From: Bordetella petrii
GTDB lineage: Bacteria; Pseudomonadota; Gammaproteobacteria; Burkholderiales; Burkholderiaceae_B
DNA: 64,000 nt
Assembly (NCBI RefSeq): GCF_000067205.1
Contig: NC_010170.1
Location: forward strand, 4,154,001-4,218,000
Reading direction: 5' to 3'
Shown: positions 25,822 to 34,474 of the stretch, one piece after another
Layout of the letters: each line of letters starts with the position of its first letter
How positions within the stretch are numbered: position 1 is the first letter of the stretch
Program-made: the position numbers and the translations under genes
Notes under the pieces: model-generated
Told to the model about the DNA's origin: nothing
Seen by the model: only the letters and a program-made list of their open reading frames with translations
Database searches by the model: none

Positions 25822-26634
25822 ATGCAAGCACTTGCAGCCATGCCTGCTTCCGTTGCTGCGGCGGTGCGCATCGTGCTCACCGATATCGACGACACCCTGA
25901 CCACCGACGGCCGCCTGCCCGCCGATGCCTACGCGGCGCTGGAACGGCTGGACGCGGCCGGCATCCAGGTGGTGCCCATCACCGGCCGCCCGGCCGGCTG
26001 GTGCGACCACATCGCCCGCATGTGGCCGGTGCGCGCTGTGGTGGGCGAGAACGGCGCGTTTTATTACGCCTACGACCGGGCCGCGCGCCGCATGAAGGCG
26101 CACTACTGGGCCGACGCGCAGGCGCGCGCGGCCAGCCGCGCCCGACTGGATGCCATCCGCGACCGCGTGCTGCGCGAAGTGCCGGGCGCCGCCGTGGCGA
26201 GCGACCAGGACTACCGGGTGGCCGACCTGGCCATCGACTTCTGCGAAGACGTGCCGGCGCTGCCCGACGCGGCGGTCAGCCGCATCGTGGACATCTTTCA
26301 GGAGGCCGGCGCCCAGGCCAAGGTCAGCTCCATCCACGTCAACGGCTGGTTCGGCGACTACGACAAGCTCACCATGACCCGCACCCTGTTCGAACGCGAG
26401 CTGGGTCTGGACATCGACCAGGCGCTGCCCCATTGCCTGTTCATTGGCGACTCGCCCAACGATGAGCCCATGTTCGCGTTTTTTCCGGTGTCGGTCGGCG
26501 TGGCCAATATCCAGGCCCTGCTGCACCGGCTGGCCCACCGCCCCGCCTACGTGGCCGAACGCCACGGCGGCGGCGGTTTCGTCGAAATGGCCGAACGCCT
26601 GCTGAAGGCCCGCGCCGACACACCGCAATCATGA
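25822..26634 (+). CDS. HAD-superfamily hydrolase (IIB-like sugar phosphatase)
   Basis: The protein has 270 residues. HAD motif I is LTDIDDTLTTDG (nucleophile Asp in DIDDT, about residue 21) and motif IV is FIGDSPNDEPMF. A cap domain lies between about residues 90 and 190, as in Cof/sucrose-phosphatase-type enzymes. It probably removes phosphate from a sugar phosphate or related ester. It is coupled to the IclR gene by an ATGA overlap and precedes a phosphonate-type transporter, so a phosphoester or phosphonate role is possible. Confidence 0.8.
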   Translation: MQALAAMPASVAAAVRIVLTDIDDTLTTDGRLPADAYAALERLDAAGIQVVPITGRPAGWCDHIARMWPVRAVVGENGAFYYAYDRAARRMKAHYWADAQARAASRARLDAIRDRVLREVPGAAVASDQDYRVADLAIDFCEDVPALPDAAVSRIVDIFQEAGAQAKVSSIHVNGWFGDYDKLTMTRTLFERELGLDIDQALPHCLFIGDSPNDEPMFAFFPVSVGVANIQALLHRLAHRPAYVAERHGGGGFVEMAERLLKARADTPQS

Positions 26635-27446
26635 CCGCATCCAGCCCGCCCCCCGCCAAACCCAACGACGGCCGCCGCAGCATCCAGTCGGTGGAAGTCG
26701 GCTTTCCGCTGCTGGCCGCCCTGGTCGATGCAGGCAAGCCGCTGACCCTGCGCGACCTGGCCGGCGCGGCCGGCATGACCTCGGCCAAGGCGCACCCATA
26801 CCTGGTCAGCTTCATCCGGGTGGGCCTGGTACAGCAGGACGCCGCCACGGGCCAGTACGAGCTGGGGCCGTTCGCCCTGCAGATGGGCCTGGTCAGCCTG
26901 CAGCGGCTGGACCCGGTGCGCGTGGCCATGCCCGAAATCGCCACGCTGCAATCGAGCATCGGCCACACCCTGGGCATCGCCGTGCTGGGCTCGCACGGCC
27001 CCACCATGATCCACATGACCGAAGCCAGCTATCCGGTGCACGTGAACATGCGCAAGGGCACGGTCATGTCCATGCTGCACACCGCCACCGGGCTGGTGTT
27101 CGCCGCGTGGCTGCCGCCCAAGGTGGCCGAGCACTACATCGACCGCGAAGAAGGCGACACGGCTGTCATCGCCGGCCAGCAGCCGCCGCGCAAGGTGGCC
27201 TATGCCGACATCGAGGCGCGCCTGGCCGACATCCGCGTGCACGGCATGGCGCGCGCCATCGGCAATCCGCTGCCAGGCGTGGACGCCCTATCGGTGCCGG
27301 TGTTCGACAGCACGGGCAACATCGTGCTGGCGCTGACCAGCCTGGGCCCGTCGGGCCTGTTCGACGTCGCCTGGGACGGCACTATTGCCAAGCCGTTGCT
27401 GGCCTGCGCGCGGGAAATTTCGCGCAAACTGGGATACCGCAAATAA
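26631..27446 (+). CDS. IclR-family transcriptional regulator
   Basis: This 271-residue protein has an N-terminal winged HTH (SVEVGFPLLAALVDAGKPLTLRDLAGAAGMTSAKAHPYLVSFIRVGL) and a C-terminal GAF-like effector domain ending KPLLACAREISRKLGYRK. It overlaps the HAD gene and lies 165 bp before phnD, which it likely controls. Inverted repeats in that gap are candidate sites. Confidence 0.92.
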   Translation: MTASSPPPAKPNDGRRSIQSVEVGFPLLAALVDAGKPLTLRDLAGAAGMTSAKAHPYLVSFIRVGLVQQDAATGQYELGPFALQMGLVSLQRLDPVRVAMPEIATLQSSIGHTLGIAVLGSHGPTMIHMTEASYPVHVNMRKGTVMSMLHTATGLVFAAWLPPKVAEHYIDREEGDTAVIAGQQPPRKVAYADIEARLADIRVHGMARAIGNPLPGVDALSVPVFDSTGNIVLALTSLGPSGLFDVAWDGTIAKPLLACAREISRKLGYRK

Positions 27447-27467
27447 ACGCGGGGATTTCGGTCAAAA

Positions 27468-27556
27468 CGAAAACAAATCGAAAAAAACGAAAGCGACACG
27501 AAAACAACACGAAAACAAAGGCAGGTGATTTCCCGGCTGGGCGGTTTCGTTTTTTT
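27468..27556 (+). repeat. CGAAAACA direct repeats with a 12-bp inverted repeat
   Basis: CGAAAACA occurs at 27468, 27499 and 27510 within an A-rich tract unlike its GC-rich surroundings. AAAAAAACGAAA at 27481-27492 is matched in inverse at 27545-27556. It may be a bent-DNA regulatory region or terminator of the IclR gene. Confidence 0.6.
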
Positions 27557-27559
27557 GTG

Positions 27560-27591
27560 TTTGAATATTTATGTTCTGTCATATTCGAACA
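27560..27591 (+). promoter_or_regulatory. Candidate operator before the phn transporter operon
   Basis: TTTGAATAT (27560-27568) and ATATTCGAA (27581-27589) are near-perfect inverse repeats. TGTTC (27572-27576) and GAACA (27587-27591) form a second pair spaced 10 bases. The location just upstream of phnD and downstream of an IclR gene fits a regulator site. Confidence 0.5.
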
Positions 27592-27611
27592 TGGAAAGAG
27601 GAGACGCCATC

Positions 27612-28622
27612 ATGCAAGCTCAACGCCTGCTGCAAGCGGCCGCCGCCATTAGCCTGGCGTTCGGCCTTCAAGCCGCCCACGCCGCCGACACCTGCTCCAA
27701 CCGCGGCGACCTGGATCAAATGTATTGCGACGCCAACAATGACATGGTCGCCGATACGCCCACTGATCCCGACAAACTCAAAACCCCGTCCACGCTGGTG
27801 TTCACCTACACCCCGGTCGAAGACCCCGCCGTGTACGCCAACATCTTCAAGCCGTTCACCGACTACCTGAGCGAATGCACCGGCAAGCGCGTGGTGTTCT
27901 ACCAGGTGCAAAGCAACGCGGCCGAAATCGAAGCCATGCGCTCGGGCCGCCTGCATGTGGGCGGCTTTTCCACCGGCCCCACGGCTTACGCGGTGAACAT
28001 CGCCGGCGCCGTGCCGTTCGCGGTCAAGGGCTATGCCGACGGCTTCCAGGGCTACAACCTGATCGTCATCGTCAAGAAAGACAGCCCGTACCAGAAGCTC
28101 TCCGACCTGAAGGGCAAGAAGCTGGCCCACACGTCGCCGTCGTCGAACTCGGGCCACATGGCGCCCGTGGCGCTGTTCCCCAAAGAAGGCCTGGTGCCCG
28201 ACAAAGACTACAAGGTCATCTTCTCGGGCAAGCACGACCAGTCCGTCATGGGCGTGAACTCGGGCGACTACGACGCCGCGGCCGTGGCTTCGGACGTGTT
28301 TCACCGCATGGCCGAACGCGGCCAGGTCAAGGAAGAAGATTTCCGCATCATCTACACCAGCGAGAAATTCCCGACCTCGTCGTTCTCGTACGCGCACGAC
28401 CTGGAACCCAAGTTCCGCGACAAAATGCTGAAGTGCTTCTATGACTTCCGCTTCCCCGACGAAATGAAAGAAGCCTTCGACGGGGCTGACCGCTTCTACC
28501 CGGTTACGTACCAGAAAGACTGGGCAATCGTGCGGCAAGTGGCCGAATCTGGCGGCGAACGCTTCAACCGCGACGCCTACGACCGCGAAACCGCCAAAAG
28601 CAAGAGCAAAGGCAAGCAGTAA
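27612..28622 (+). CDS. phnD: Phosphate/phosphonate ABC transporter substrate-binding protein (PhnD-like)
   Basis: This 336-residue periplasmic protein has the signal peptide MQAQRLLQAAAAISLAFGLQAAHA. The mature part has the PhnD-like fold with VQSNAAEIEAMRSGRLHVGGFSTGPTAYAV and KDSPYQKLSDLKGKKLAHTSPSSNSGH. AAGAGGAG precedes the ATG at 27612; the frame is open further upstream but that would place residues before the signal peptide. The ligand may be a phosphonate, phosphite or organophosphate; no C-P lyase genes are nearby. Confidence 0.9.
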   Translation: MQAQRLLQAAAAISLAFGLQAAHAADTCSNRGDLDQMYCDANNDMVADTPTDPDKLKTPSTLVFTYTPVEDPAVYANIFKPFTDYLSECTGKRVVFYQVQSNAAEIEAMRSGRLHVGGFSTGPTAYAVNIAGAVPFAVKGYADGFQGYNLIVIVKKDSPYQKLSDLKGKKLAHTSPSSNSGHMAPVALFPKEGLVPDKDYKVIFSGKHDQSVMGVNSGDYDAAAVASDVFHRMAERGQVKEEDFRIIYTSEKFPTSSFSYAHDLEPKFRDKMLKCFYDFRFPDEMKEAFDGADRFYPVTYQKDWAIVRQVAESGGERFNRDAYDRETAKSKSKGKQ

Positions 28623-28625
28623 GCA

Positions 28626-29396
28626 ATGACCACATCTTTACGCATTGCCGGCCTGGTGAAGGAATACCGGGCCGGCCGGCCGGTGCTCAAGGGCATCGAC
28701 CTGCACGTCGAGGGGCAAGGCCTGACGGCCATCATCGGCCCCTCGGGCACCGGCAAAAGCACCCTGCTGCGCTGTATCAACCGTCTGATCGACCCCACCC
28801 GCGGCGAGATCCTGCTGAACACGGCTGATGGCGCGGTCGACCTGGCCGCCATTCGCGGCACGGCGCTGCGCCAGGCGCGGCGGCGCATCGGCATGGTGTT
28901 CCAGGAATACAACCTGGTCGAACGCCTGACCGTCATGGAAAACCTGCTGACCGGCCGCCTGGGCTACAGCAGCGCCTTCAAGGCCTGGATGCGGCGCTTT
29001 GAACCCGACGACATCGAGCGCGCCTACCAGCTGCTCGACATCGTCGGCCTGGGCGGCTTCGGCGACCAGCGCGCCGACGCCCTGTCGGGCGGCCAGCGCC
29101 AGCGCGTGGGCATCGCGCGCGCCCTCATGCAGCGTCCGCAGCTGCTGCTGGCCGACGAGCCCACATCGTCGCTCGACCCGAAAACCTCGGTCGAAATCAT
29201 GGAACTGCTGGCAGCGCAAGGCAGCGCCAGCGGCATTCCGGTGCTGGTCAACATTCACGACGTCGAACTGGCGCGCCGCTATGCCAGCCGCATCGTCGGC
29301 ATGTCGGGCGGGCACGTCGTATACGACGGCGACGGCCAGGGTCTGGATACCGCCACCCTGAAGGCCATCTACGGGGGCGAATCGTGGCTGCAGTAA
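28626..29396 (+). CDS. phnC: Phosphonate-type ABC transporter ATP-binding protein
   Basis: This 256-residue protein has Walker A GPSGTGKST (about residues 39-47), signature LSGGQRQRVGIARAL, and Walker B LLLADEPTSSLDP. It energises uptake through the two PhnE permeases downstream. It begins 3 bp after phnD and overlaps phnE by 13 bp. Confidence 0.95.
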   Translation: MTTSLRIAGLVKEYRAGRPVLKGIDLHVEGQGLTAIIGPSGTGKSTLLRCINRLIDPTRGEILLNTADGAVDLAAIRGTALRQARRRIGMVFQEYNLVERLTVMENLLTGRLGYSSAFKAWMRRFEPDDIERAYQLLDIVGLGGFGDQRADALSGGQRQRVGIARALMQRPQLLLADEPTSSLDPKTSVEIMELLAAQGSASGIPVLVNIHDVELARRYASRIVGMSGGHVVYDGDGQGLDTATLKAIYGGESWLQ

Positions 29397-30256
29397 AGCG
29401 CCGCCCGTTCGCCCTGTCGTGGCAGGCGCGGGCCATCACTGTGCTGGTGTTCGTCTATGCGCTGTACGCTGCCGGGCAGCTCGATTTCAGCCTGGAACGC
29501 TTCCATAGCGGCCTGGGCCATGCCGCCACCCTGCTCGGCCGCATGTTCCCGCCGCACATCCAGCAACCCGCCACGCTCTGGCAAGGCCTGACCGAAAGCC
29601 TGGAAATCGCCGTGCTGGCCTCGGTGCTGGGCATTGCGCTGGCCTTGCCGGTGGGCCTGCTGGGCGCGCGCAACCTGATGCCGGCCTGGGCCTCGTGGCC
29701 TGCCCGCGCCATCGTGGCGCTGTGCCGCTCGCTGCACCCGGTCATTGTGGCCATTCTGTTCGTCAAGGCCGTCGGCTTCGGCGCGCTGGCCGGCATCCTG
29801 GCGCTGGCGGTGGCGTCGGTGGGCTTCATCGGCAAGCTGTTCACGGAATCCATCGAAGAAATCTCGCTCAAACAAGTCGAGGCCGTGCGGGCCAGCGGCG
29901 CATCGTTCGCCAACGTGATCCTGTTCGGCGTGCTGCCACAGGTGTTCGCGCGCTTCATCGGCTTTGCCACCTACCAGTTCGATTCGAACCTGCGCAACTC
30001 GACCATGGTGGGCATCGTGGGCGCGGGCGGCATCGGGGGCACGCTGTTCTCGGCCTTCCAGCGCTTCGACTACGACTTCGTGGCCGCCATCCTGATCACT
30101 CTCATTGCCATCATCATGCTGGGCGAGCTGCTGGCGCGCTTCGTGCGGGCGGTGTTCCTGGACAACCTGGGTTTCGACAACATCCTGCAGCGCCGCTTCG
30201 ACGCGGCGCGCGGGCTGGGCGGCAAGCCGCTGGCCAAGCTGGAGGCCGACGAATGA
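29384..30256 (+). CDS. phnE: Phosphonate-type ABC transporter permease (first PhnE)
   Basis: This 290-residue membrane protein has about six helices and the EAA-type loop ESIEEISLKQVEAVRASGASFANVILFGVLPQV. The start is GTG at 29384, inside the end of phnC. It forms a heterodimeric channel with the next gene, as two different PhnE proteins are encoded. Confidence 0.93.
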   Translation: MAAVKRRPFALSWQARAITVLVFVYALYAAGQLDFSLERFHSGLGHAATLLGRMFPPHIQQPATLWQGLTESLEIAVLASVLGIALALPVGLLGARNLMPAWASWPARAIVALCRSLHPVIVAILFVKAVGFGALAGILALAVASVGFIGKLFTESIEEISLKQVEAVRASGASFANVILFGVLPQVFARFIGFATYQFDSNLRNSTMVGIVGAGGIGGTLFSAFQRFDYDFVAAILITLIAIIMLGELLARFVRAVFLDNLGFDNILQRRFDAARGLGGKPLAKLEADE

Positions 30257-31077
30257 ACGCCTCCACCATTTCCGTCGCCGACGCGGGCTATCCGCGCACG
30301 TGGCAGCGCTACACCATGGGGCAGCGCCTGCTGCGCTTCACACTGTACCTGCTGGTGGTGGCCGCCATTGTGCAGGCGCTGCGCAGCGTCGAGATCATTC
30401 CCGAGTTCCTGTACGACGCCCCCGAGCAGATGGGCGACCTGCTCGGCCGCATGTGGCCCATCGACTGGTCATACTATGCCGAAGGCGTGCATGGCGCGCT
30501 GATGGAAACCCTGCACATCGCCACGCTGGGCACCATCCTGTCGGTGGCGCTGGCCGTGCCGGTGGGCCTGCTGGCGGCCACCAACCTTACCCCCAACCGG
30601 TTGGTGAACCAGCTGGCGCGGCTGATACTGGTGTCCAGCCGTTCGGTGAATTCGCTGGTGTGGGCGCTGCTGTTCATCGCCATCTTCGGGCCGGGCCCGC
30701 TGGCGGGCACGCTGGCCATTGCGTTCCGCTCGATCGGCTTCGTCGGCAAGCTGGTGGGCGAAGCCATCGAAGAAGCGCAACGCGGTCCGGTCGAGGCCCT
30801 GACGGCCACCGGCGCCAGCAAGGGGTCGGTGCTGTGGTACGGCTACTGGCCGCAAATCCGGCCGGCGTTCTGGTCCATCGTGCTGCTGCGCTGGGACATC
30901 AACGTGCGCGAATCCGCCGTGCTGGGCCTGGTGGGCGCGGGCGGCATCGGCATGACGCTCGACAGCGCCATGAACCTGTTCCAATGGGATCGCGTCGCCC
31001 TGGTGCTGGTCGCCATCTTCGCGGTCGTGGTGGTGGCGGAAGTCATCATCACCCAGGCCCGCAAGCGCATCCTGTAA
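30253..31077 (+). CDS. phnE: Phosphonate-type ABC transporter permease (second PhnE)
   Basis: This 274-residue membrane protein has the EAA loop EAIEEAQRGPVEALTATGASKGSVLWYGYWPQI and about six helices. The ATG overlaps the stop of the first phnE (ATGA), which fixes the start although the frame stays open upstream. It closes the phnDCEE operon; palindromic repeats follow. Confidence 0.93.
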   Translation: MNASTISVADAGYPRTWQRYTMGQRLLRFTLYLLVVAAIVQALRSVEIIPEFLYDAPEQMGDLLGRMWPIDWSYYAEGVHGALMETLHIATLGTILSVALAVPVGLLAATNLTPNRLVNQLARLILVSSRSVNSLVWALLFIAIFGPGPLAGTLAIAFRSIGFVGKLVGEAIEEAQRGPVEALTATGASKGSVLWYGYWPQIRPAFWSIVLLRWDINVRESAVLGLVGAGGIGMTLDSAMNLFQWDRVALVLVAIFAVVVVAEVIITQARKRIL

Positions 31078-31087
31078 AGCCTGCCCG

Positions 31088-31310
31088 GGTGTCTGACTCC
31101 GCAGGGGGTCAGACACCGCATGGCTGAAACGCCGATGGCACACGCCGGTGTCAGGCACCTACGGGAGCCTGACACCTGACAGAAACGCCGGTTATGCGCG
31201 GCATGCCTGTGGCGCACGCTGTTGTCAGGCACCAGCGGAACCCTGACACCTGACAGAGCCACGGCTGCCCAGGCCTGCCCAGGTGTCTGACTCCGCAGGT
31301 GTCAGACACC
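31088..31310. repeat. Cluster of four REP-like palindromes
   Basis: The 315-bp gap between phnE and the CYTH/CHAD gene holds four palindromes of about 30 bp at 31088-31117, 31147-31176, 31223-31252 and 31282-31310. Units one and four use arms GGTGTCTGAC/GTCAGACACC; two and three use GGTGTCAGGC/GCCTGACACC or a close variant. Related units recur at 37214, 37275, 41555, 53946 and 54002. They may act as terminators or RNA-stabilising hairpins. Confidence 0.88.
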
Positions 31311-31392
31311 GCAGTGCGCTCTTTTTATGACTGGTCATCAAACCCTGCTGCCGTGTTGGGTACTATCAGCGGTTTAAGCTGCGGTCGCGACC

Positions 31393-33039
31393 ATGTCAGA
31401 ACAAGAATTGAAATTGCACGTCCCGGCGGCGGCGCGCCGGGCAGTACAGAACGAAGTGCGGCAAGGCAATGCCAGCCGCATCAGGCTGCACGCCCTCTAT
31501 TTCGATACGCCTGATCGCGAGCTGGCGCGCGCACGCATCGCGCTGCGCCTGCGCCAGGAAGGCCGCGACTGGGTGCAAACCCTGAAAATGCCCGGCCCCG
31601 ACGCCATCACGCGCGTTGAAATCAACCATGCCCGCAGCGGCCCCGTGCTGGATCTGTCCGTCTACGCGGGCACCGAGGTCGAAGCGCCGCTGTCCGCCAT
31701 CAAGGGCGAGCTGGGCCTGCGCTACGAAACCGACGTGCAGCGCCTGCTGCGCCAGGTGCGCACCCGCCATGGCAATGTCGAACTGGCCTACGACACCGGC
31801 GTGCTGCGCGCCGGCGCGCTGGAACTGCCGCTGTGCGAACTGGAATTCGAACTGCTGTCGGGCAGCCCCGCCGCCATTTTTACCGTGGCGCGCCGCTGGC
31901 AACAGCGCCACGGGCTGGTGCTGGATGCGCGCAGCAAGTCCGAACGTGGCGACGCGCTGGCCAGCCTGGCCCACGAACTGGCCGCGCTGGAAGCCGACGA
32001 CCCCGACACCCAGGCGCGCCGCGGCGCCGCCATCGCGGGCTTCTGGGCGCCGCGCAGCGCCGCCTCCGTGAAACTCGACAACAGCCTGACGCCAGCCCAG
32101 GCCATGGGCCGCGTGGCCGCCGAATGCCTCGACCAGATCGCGCGCAACGCCGCCGTGCTGGCCGAAGTCGACACGCTGGGGGTGTACCCGGCGGGCCAGC
32201 CCGAACACGTGCACCAGTTGCGGGTGGGCATGCGCCGCCTGCGCTCGGCGTGGCGGCTGTTCGACGGCTGGATCGCTCCACCGCCATCCGCCCTGCGGGA
32301 AGGCGTGCGCACGCATTTCGCCGCGCTCGGACTCAGCCGCGACCAGGATGTGCTGAACGAAACCGTCACGCCGGCGTTGCTGCAAGCGGGCATGCCGGTC
32401 ATCACCTTCGACGCGCCAGCGCCCGACATCGACGTGCAGCCCGTGGTTGCCGGCACGGCCTTCCAGGGTTGGCTGTTTGACGCGCTGGAATGGAGCCTGG
32501 ACGTGCAAGCGCCCCCGCCCGCCACCGCGCCGCAGCCTCAGGCAAGCACCAATACAGCGTCCGAGCCCGCGTCGCAGCCTGCCGCCACGCCCGCCGTTAC
32601 GCCCACCATCATTCCGCTGGCCGTCGAAACCGAAGCCGAAGCCAAGGTCGAACCCCTGCGCAAACAGCTGGCCAACCGCCTGCACGGCTGGCACGCCAAA
32701 GTGGCGGCGCGGGGCAAGCGTTTCGCGACGCTCGACATTCCGGCGCGGCACGACCTGCGCAAGCGCGGCAAGCGCCTGCGCTACGGGTTGTCGTTCGCTG
32801 AATCGCTGCTGCCGCAGGCGCGGCTGCGCGGCTATCGCAAGCAATTGGCCCAGGTGCAAGACCTGCTGGGCGAGATCAACGACCTGGCAATGGCCAAAGA
32901 CTATTACCACGCGTGCGTGGACACGCACCCGCAAGCCTGGTTCGCGCTGGGCTGGATCAGCGCCCGGCTCGACAAGCTGTCGGCCGAAGCGCAGCAGGCC
33001 TTCGACCGCCTGGCAGAAGCCAGGCCATTCTGGAAGTAG
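31393..33039 (+). CDS. CYTH and CHAD domain-containing protein
   Basis: The protein has 548 residues. The N-terminal CYTH triphosphate-tunnel domain (about 1-200) starts MSEQELKLHV with the ExExK-like motif and contains basic and acidic strands such as RIALRLRQEGRDWVQTLK. The histidine-rich helical CHAD domain (about 225-545) includes VHQLRVGMRRLRSAWRLFDGW and RHDLRKRGKRLRYG. A Pro/Ala/Thr linker (about 375-415) splits it. CYTH domains hydrolyse triphosphates and CHAD domains bind polyphosphate, so a role in polyphosphate biology is likely. Confidence 0.92.
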   Translation: MSEQELKLHVPAAARRAVQNEVRQGNASRIRLHALYFDTPDRELARARIALRLRQEGRDWVQTLKMPGPDAITRVEINHARSGPVLDLSVYAGTEVEAPLSAIKGELGLRYETDVQRLLRQVRTRHGNVELAYDTGVLRAGALELPLCELEFELLSGSPAAIFTVARRWQQRHGLVLDARSKSERGDALASLAHELAALEADDPDTQARRGAAIAGFWAPRSAASVKLDNSLTPAQAMGRVAAECLDQIARNAAVLAEVDTLGVYPAGQPEHVHQLRVGMRRLRSAWRLFDGWIAPPPSALREGVRTHFAALGLSRDQDVLNETVTPALLQAGMPVITFDAPAPDIDVQPVVAGTAFQGWLFDALEWSLDVQAPPPATAPQPQASTNTASEPASQPAATPAVTPTIIPLAVETEAEAKVEPLRKQLANRLHGWHAKVAARGKRFATLDIPARHDLRKRGKRLRYGLSFAESLLPQARLRGYRKQLAQVQDLLGEINDLAMAKDYYHACVDTHPQAWFALGWISARLDKLSAEAQQAFDRLAEARPFWK

Positions 33040-33056
33040 CGCTGCGCAAGCAGCGC
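33039..33056. terminator. Hairpin between convergent genes
   Basis: GCGCTGC and GCAGCGC pair perfectly around a 4-base loop in the 39-bp gap between the convergent CYTH/CHAD and ftsY genes. There is no T tract, so it is only a possible bidirectional terminator. Confidence 0.35.
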
Positions 33057-33078
33057 CCCGCAAGCCGCGCGGCCAACC

Positions 33079-34395
33079 CTAATCGGCCAGCAAAGCGCCC
33101 GCGAATTCGTCGGCCACGAAGGGCTGCAGGTCTTCCATGCCTTCGCCCACGCCGATCCAATACACCGGCACCGGACGCACGCCCTGGCTGCCGGCGGCCA
33201 CCGCGGCCAGCGTGCCGCCCTTGGCCGTGCCGTCCAGCTTGGTGACCACCAGGCCCGTCAGGCCGATGGCGGCATCGAAAGCACGAATCTGCGCCAGCGC
33301 GTTCTGGCCGGTATTGCCGTCGACGACCAGCAGCACTTCGTGCGGCGCGGCGCCGTCGGCCTTGCCGATGACGCGGCGGATTTTCTTCAGCTCTTCCATC
33401 AGGTGCAGCTGCGTGGGCAGGCGGCCGGCCGTATCCACCATGACCACGCCCGCGCCGCGCGCGCGGCCCGCATTGACCGCGTCGAACGCCACGGCGGCCG
33501 GATCGCCGCCTTCCTGGGCAATGACGCTGACGTTGTTGCGGCTGCCCCATTCAATCAGTTGTTCACGCGCGGCCGCGCGGAAGATGTCGCCGGCGGCCAG
33601 CAGCACGCTGGCGCCCTGGCGCTGGAACGTATGCGCCAGCTTGCCGATGGAGGTGGTCTTGCCGGCGCCGTTCACGCCCGCAATCATCACCACCAGCGGG
33701 CTGGCGCGGCGCAGGTCGAACTGGCGTTCGAGCGGGCGCAGATGATCGGCCAGCACCTGGCGCAGGGCCTGCTTCACCTGGGCCGGATTTTCAATGCGTT
33801 CTTTGCGCACGCGCGCGCGCAATGCGGTCAGCAGTTGTTCGGTGGCTTCGAGCCCGGCGTCGGCCATGATGAGCGCCGATTCGAGTTCTTCGAACAGATT
33901 CTCGTCGACCTTGACGCCCACGAACAGGCCGCCCAGGCTCTGCCCGGTGCGCGACAAGCCCTGCTTGAGCCGGCCCAGCCACGAGGTTTTTTTGGCGGGC
34001 TCGGCAGCAGCGCCGGCTGGCGGCGCGACGGACGTTTCCGCCACGACAGGCGTTTCCGCCACGGCGGGCGCGGCCGGCGCGGCGGCGGGCTCGGCAGCCG
34101 TTGCCAACGCTGGCGGTGGCTCGGCTACAGGCTCGTCCGCCGCAGCGGCAGGCGCAGCTTCTGGCCCGGATTCGACGGGGACGGCGGCCGGCATTGCGGC
34201 GGGCATGCCCTCGGCGGCCGGCGCCCGGGCTGCCGCATCGCGCTCGGCGACGTCCTGGGTCGAAGCATCGGGCGGCGGCGCGGCTGGCGCGGGCGCGGAA
34301 GCCGGCGCATCGGCGGCGGGCGCGTCTGCCTGAGGCGCGGCGTCGGGCTGCGCGGGCGTGGCGGGCGGGGATTTTTTCTTGAAGAAGCGGAACAT
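33079..34395 (-). CDS. ftsY: Signal recognition particle receptor FtsY
   Basis: This 438-residue GTPase docks SRP-ribosome complexes at the inner membrane. The first 135 residues are an Ala/Pro/acid-rich A domain. The NG domain follows, with G1 GVNGAGKTTSIGKLA (near 248), DTAGRLPTQ, TKLDGTAKGG and the closing GVGEGMEDLQPFVADEFAGALL. The start MFRFFKKKSPP has a basic membrane-binding end, supporting the ATG at 34395. It is divergent from rsmD. Confidence 0.97.
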   Translation of the reverse strand: MFRFFKKKSPPATPAQPDAAPQADAPAADAPASAPAPAAPPPDASTQDVAERDAAARAPAAEGMPAAMPAAVPVESGPEAAPAAAADEPVAEPPPALATAAEPAAAPAAPAVAETPVVAETSVAPPAGAAAEPAKKTSWLGRLKQGLSRTGQSLGGLFVGVKVDENLFEELESALIMADAGLEATEQLLTALRARVRKERIENPAQVKQALRQVLADHLRPLERQFDLRRASPLVVMIAGVNGAGKTTSIGKLAHTFQRQGASVLLAAGDIFRAAAREQLIEWGSRNNVSVIAQEGGDPAAVAFDAVNAGRARGAGVVMVDTAGRLPTQLHLMEELKKIRRVIGKADGAAPHEVLLVVDGNTGQNALAQIRAFDAAIGLTGLVVTKLDGTAKGGTLAAVAAGSQGVRPVPVYWIGVGEGMEDLQPFVADEFAGALLAD

Positions 34396-34474
34396 GGGCG
34401 AAAGTATATTCCGTTCGCCGTGCCGCCCGCCCCGCCCCTCGGGCCGGCTACTATTCGAGCAGGAGGTCGTACGC

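Noticed and set aside
33039..33056. A firm intrinsic terminator between CYTH/CHAD and ftsY
   Set aside because: The hairpin is perfect but has no T tract, so it is kept only as a low-confidence site.
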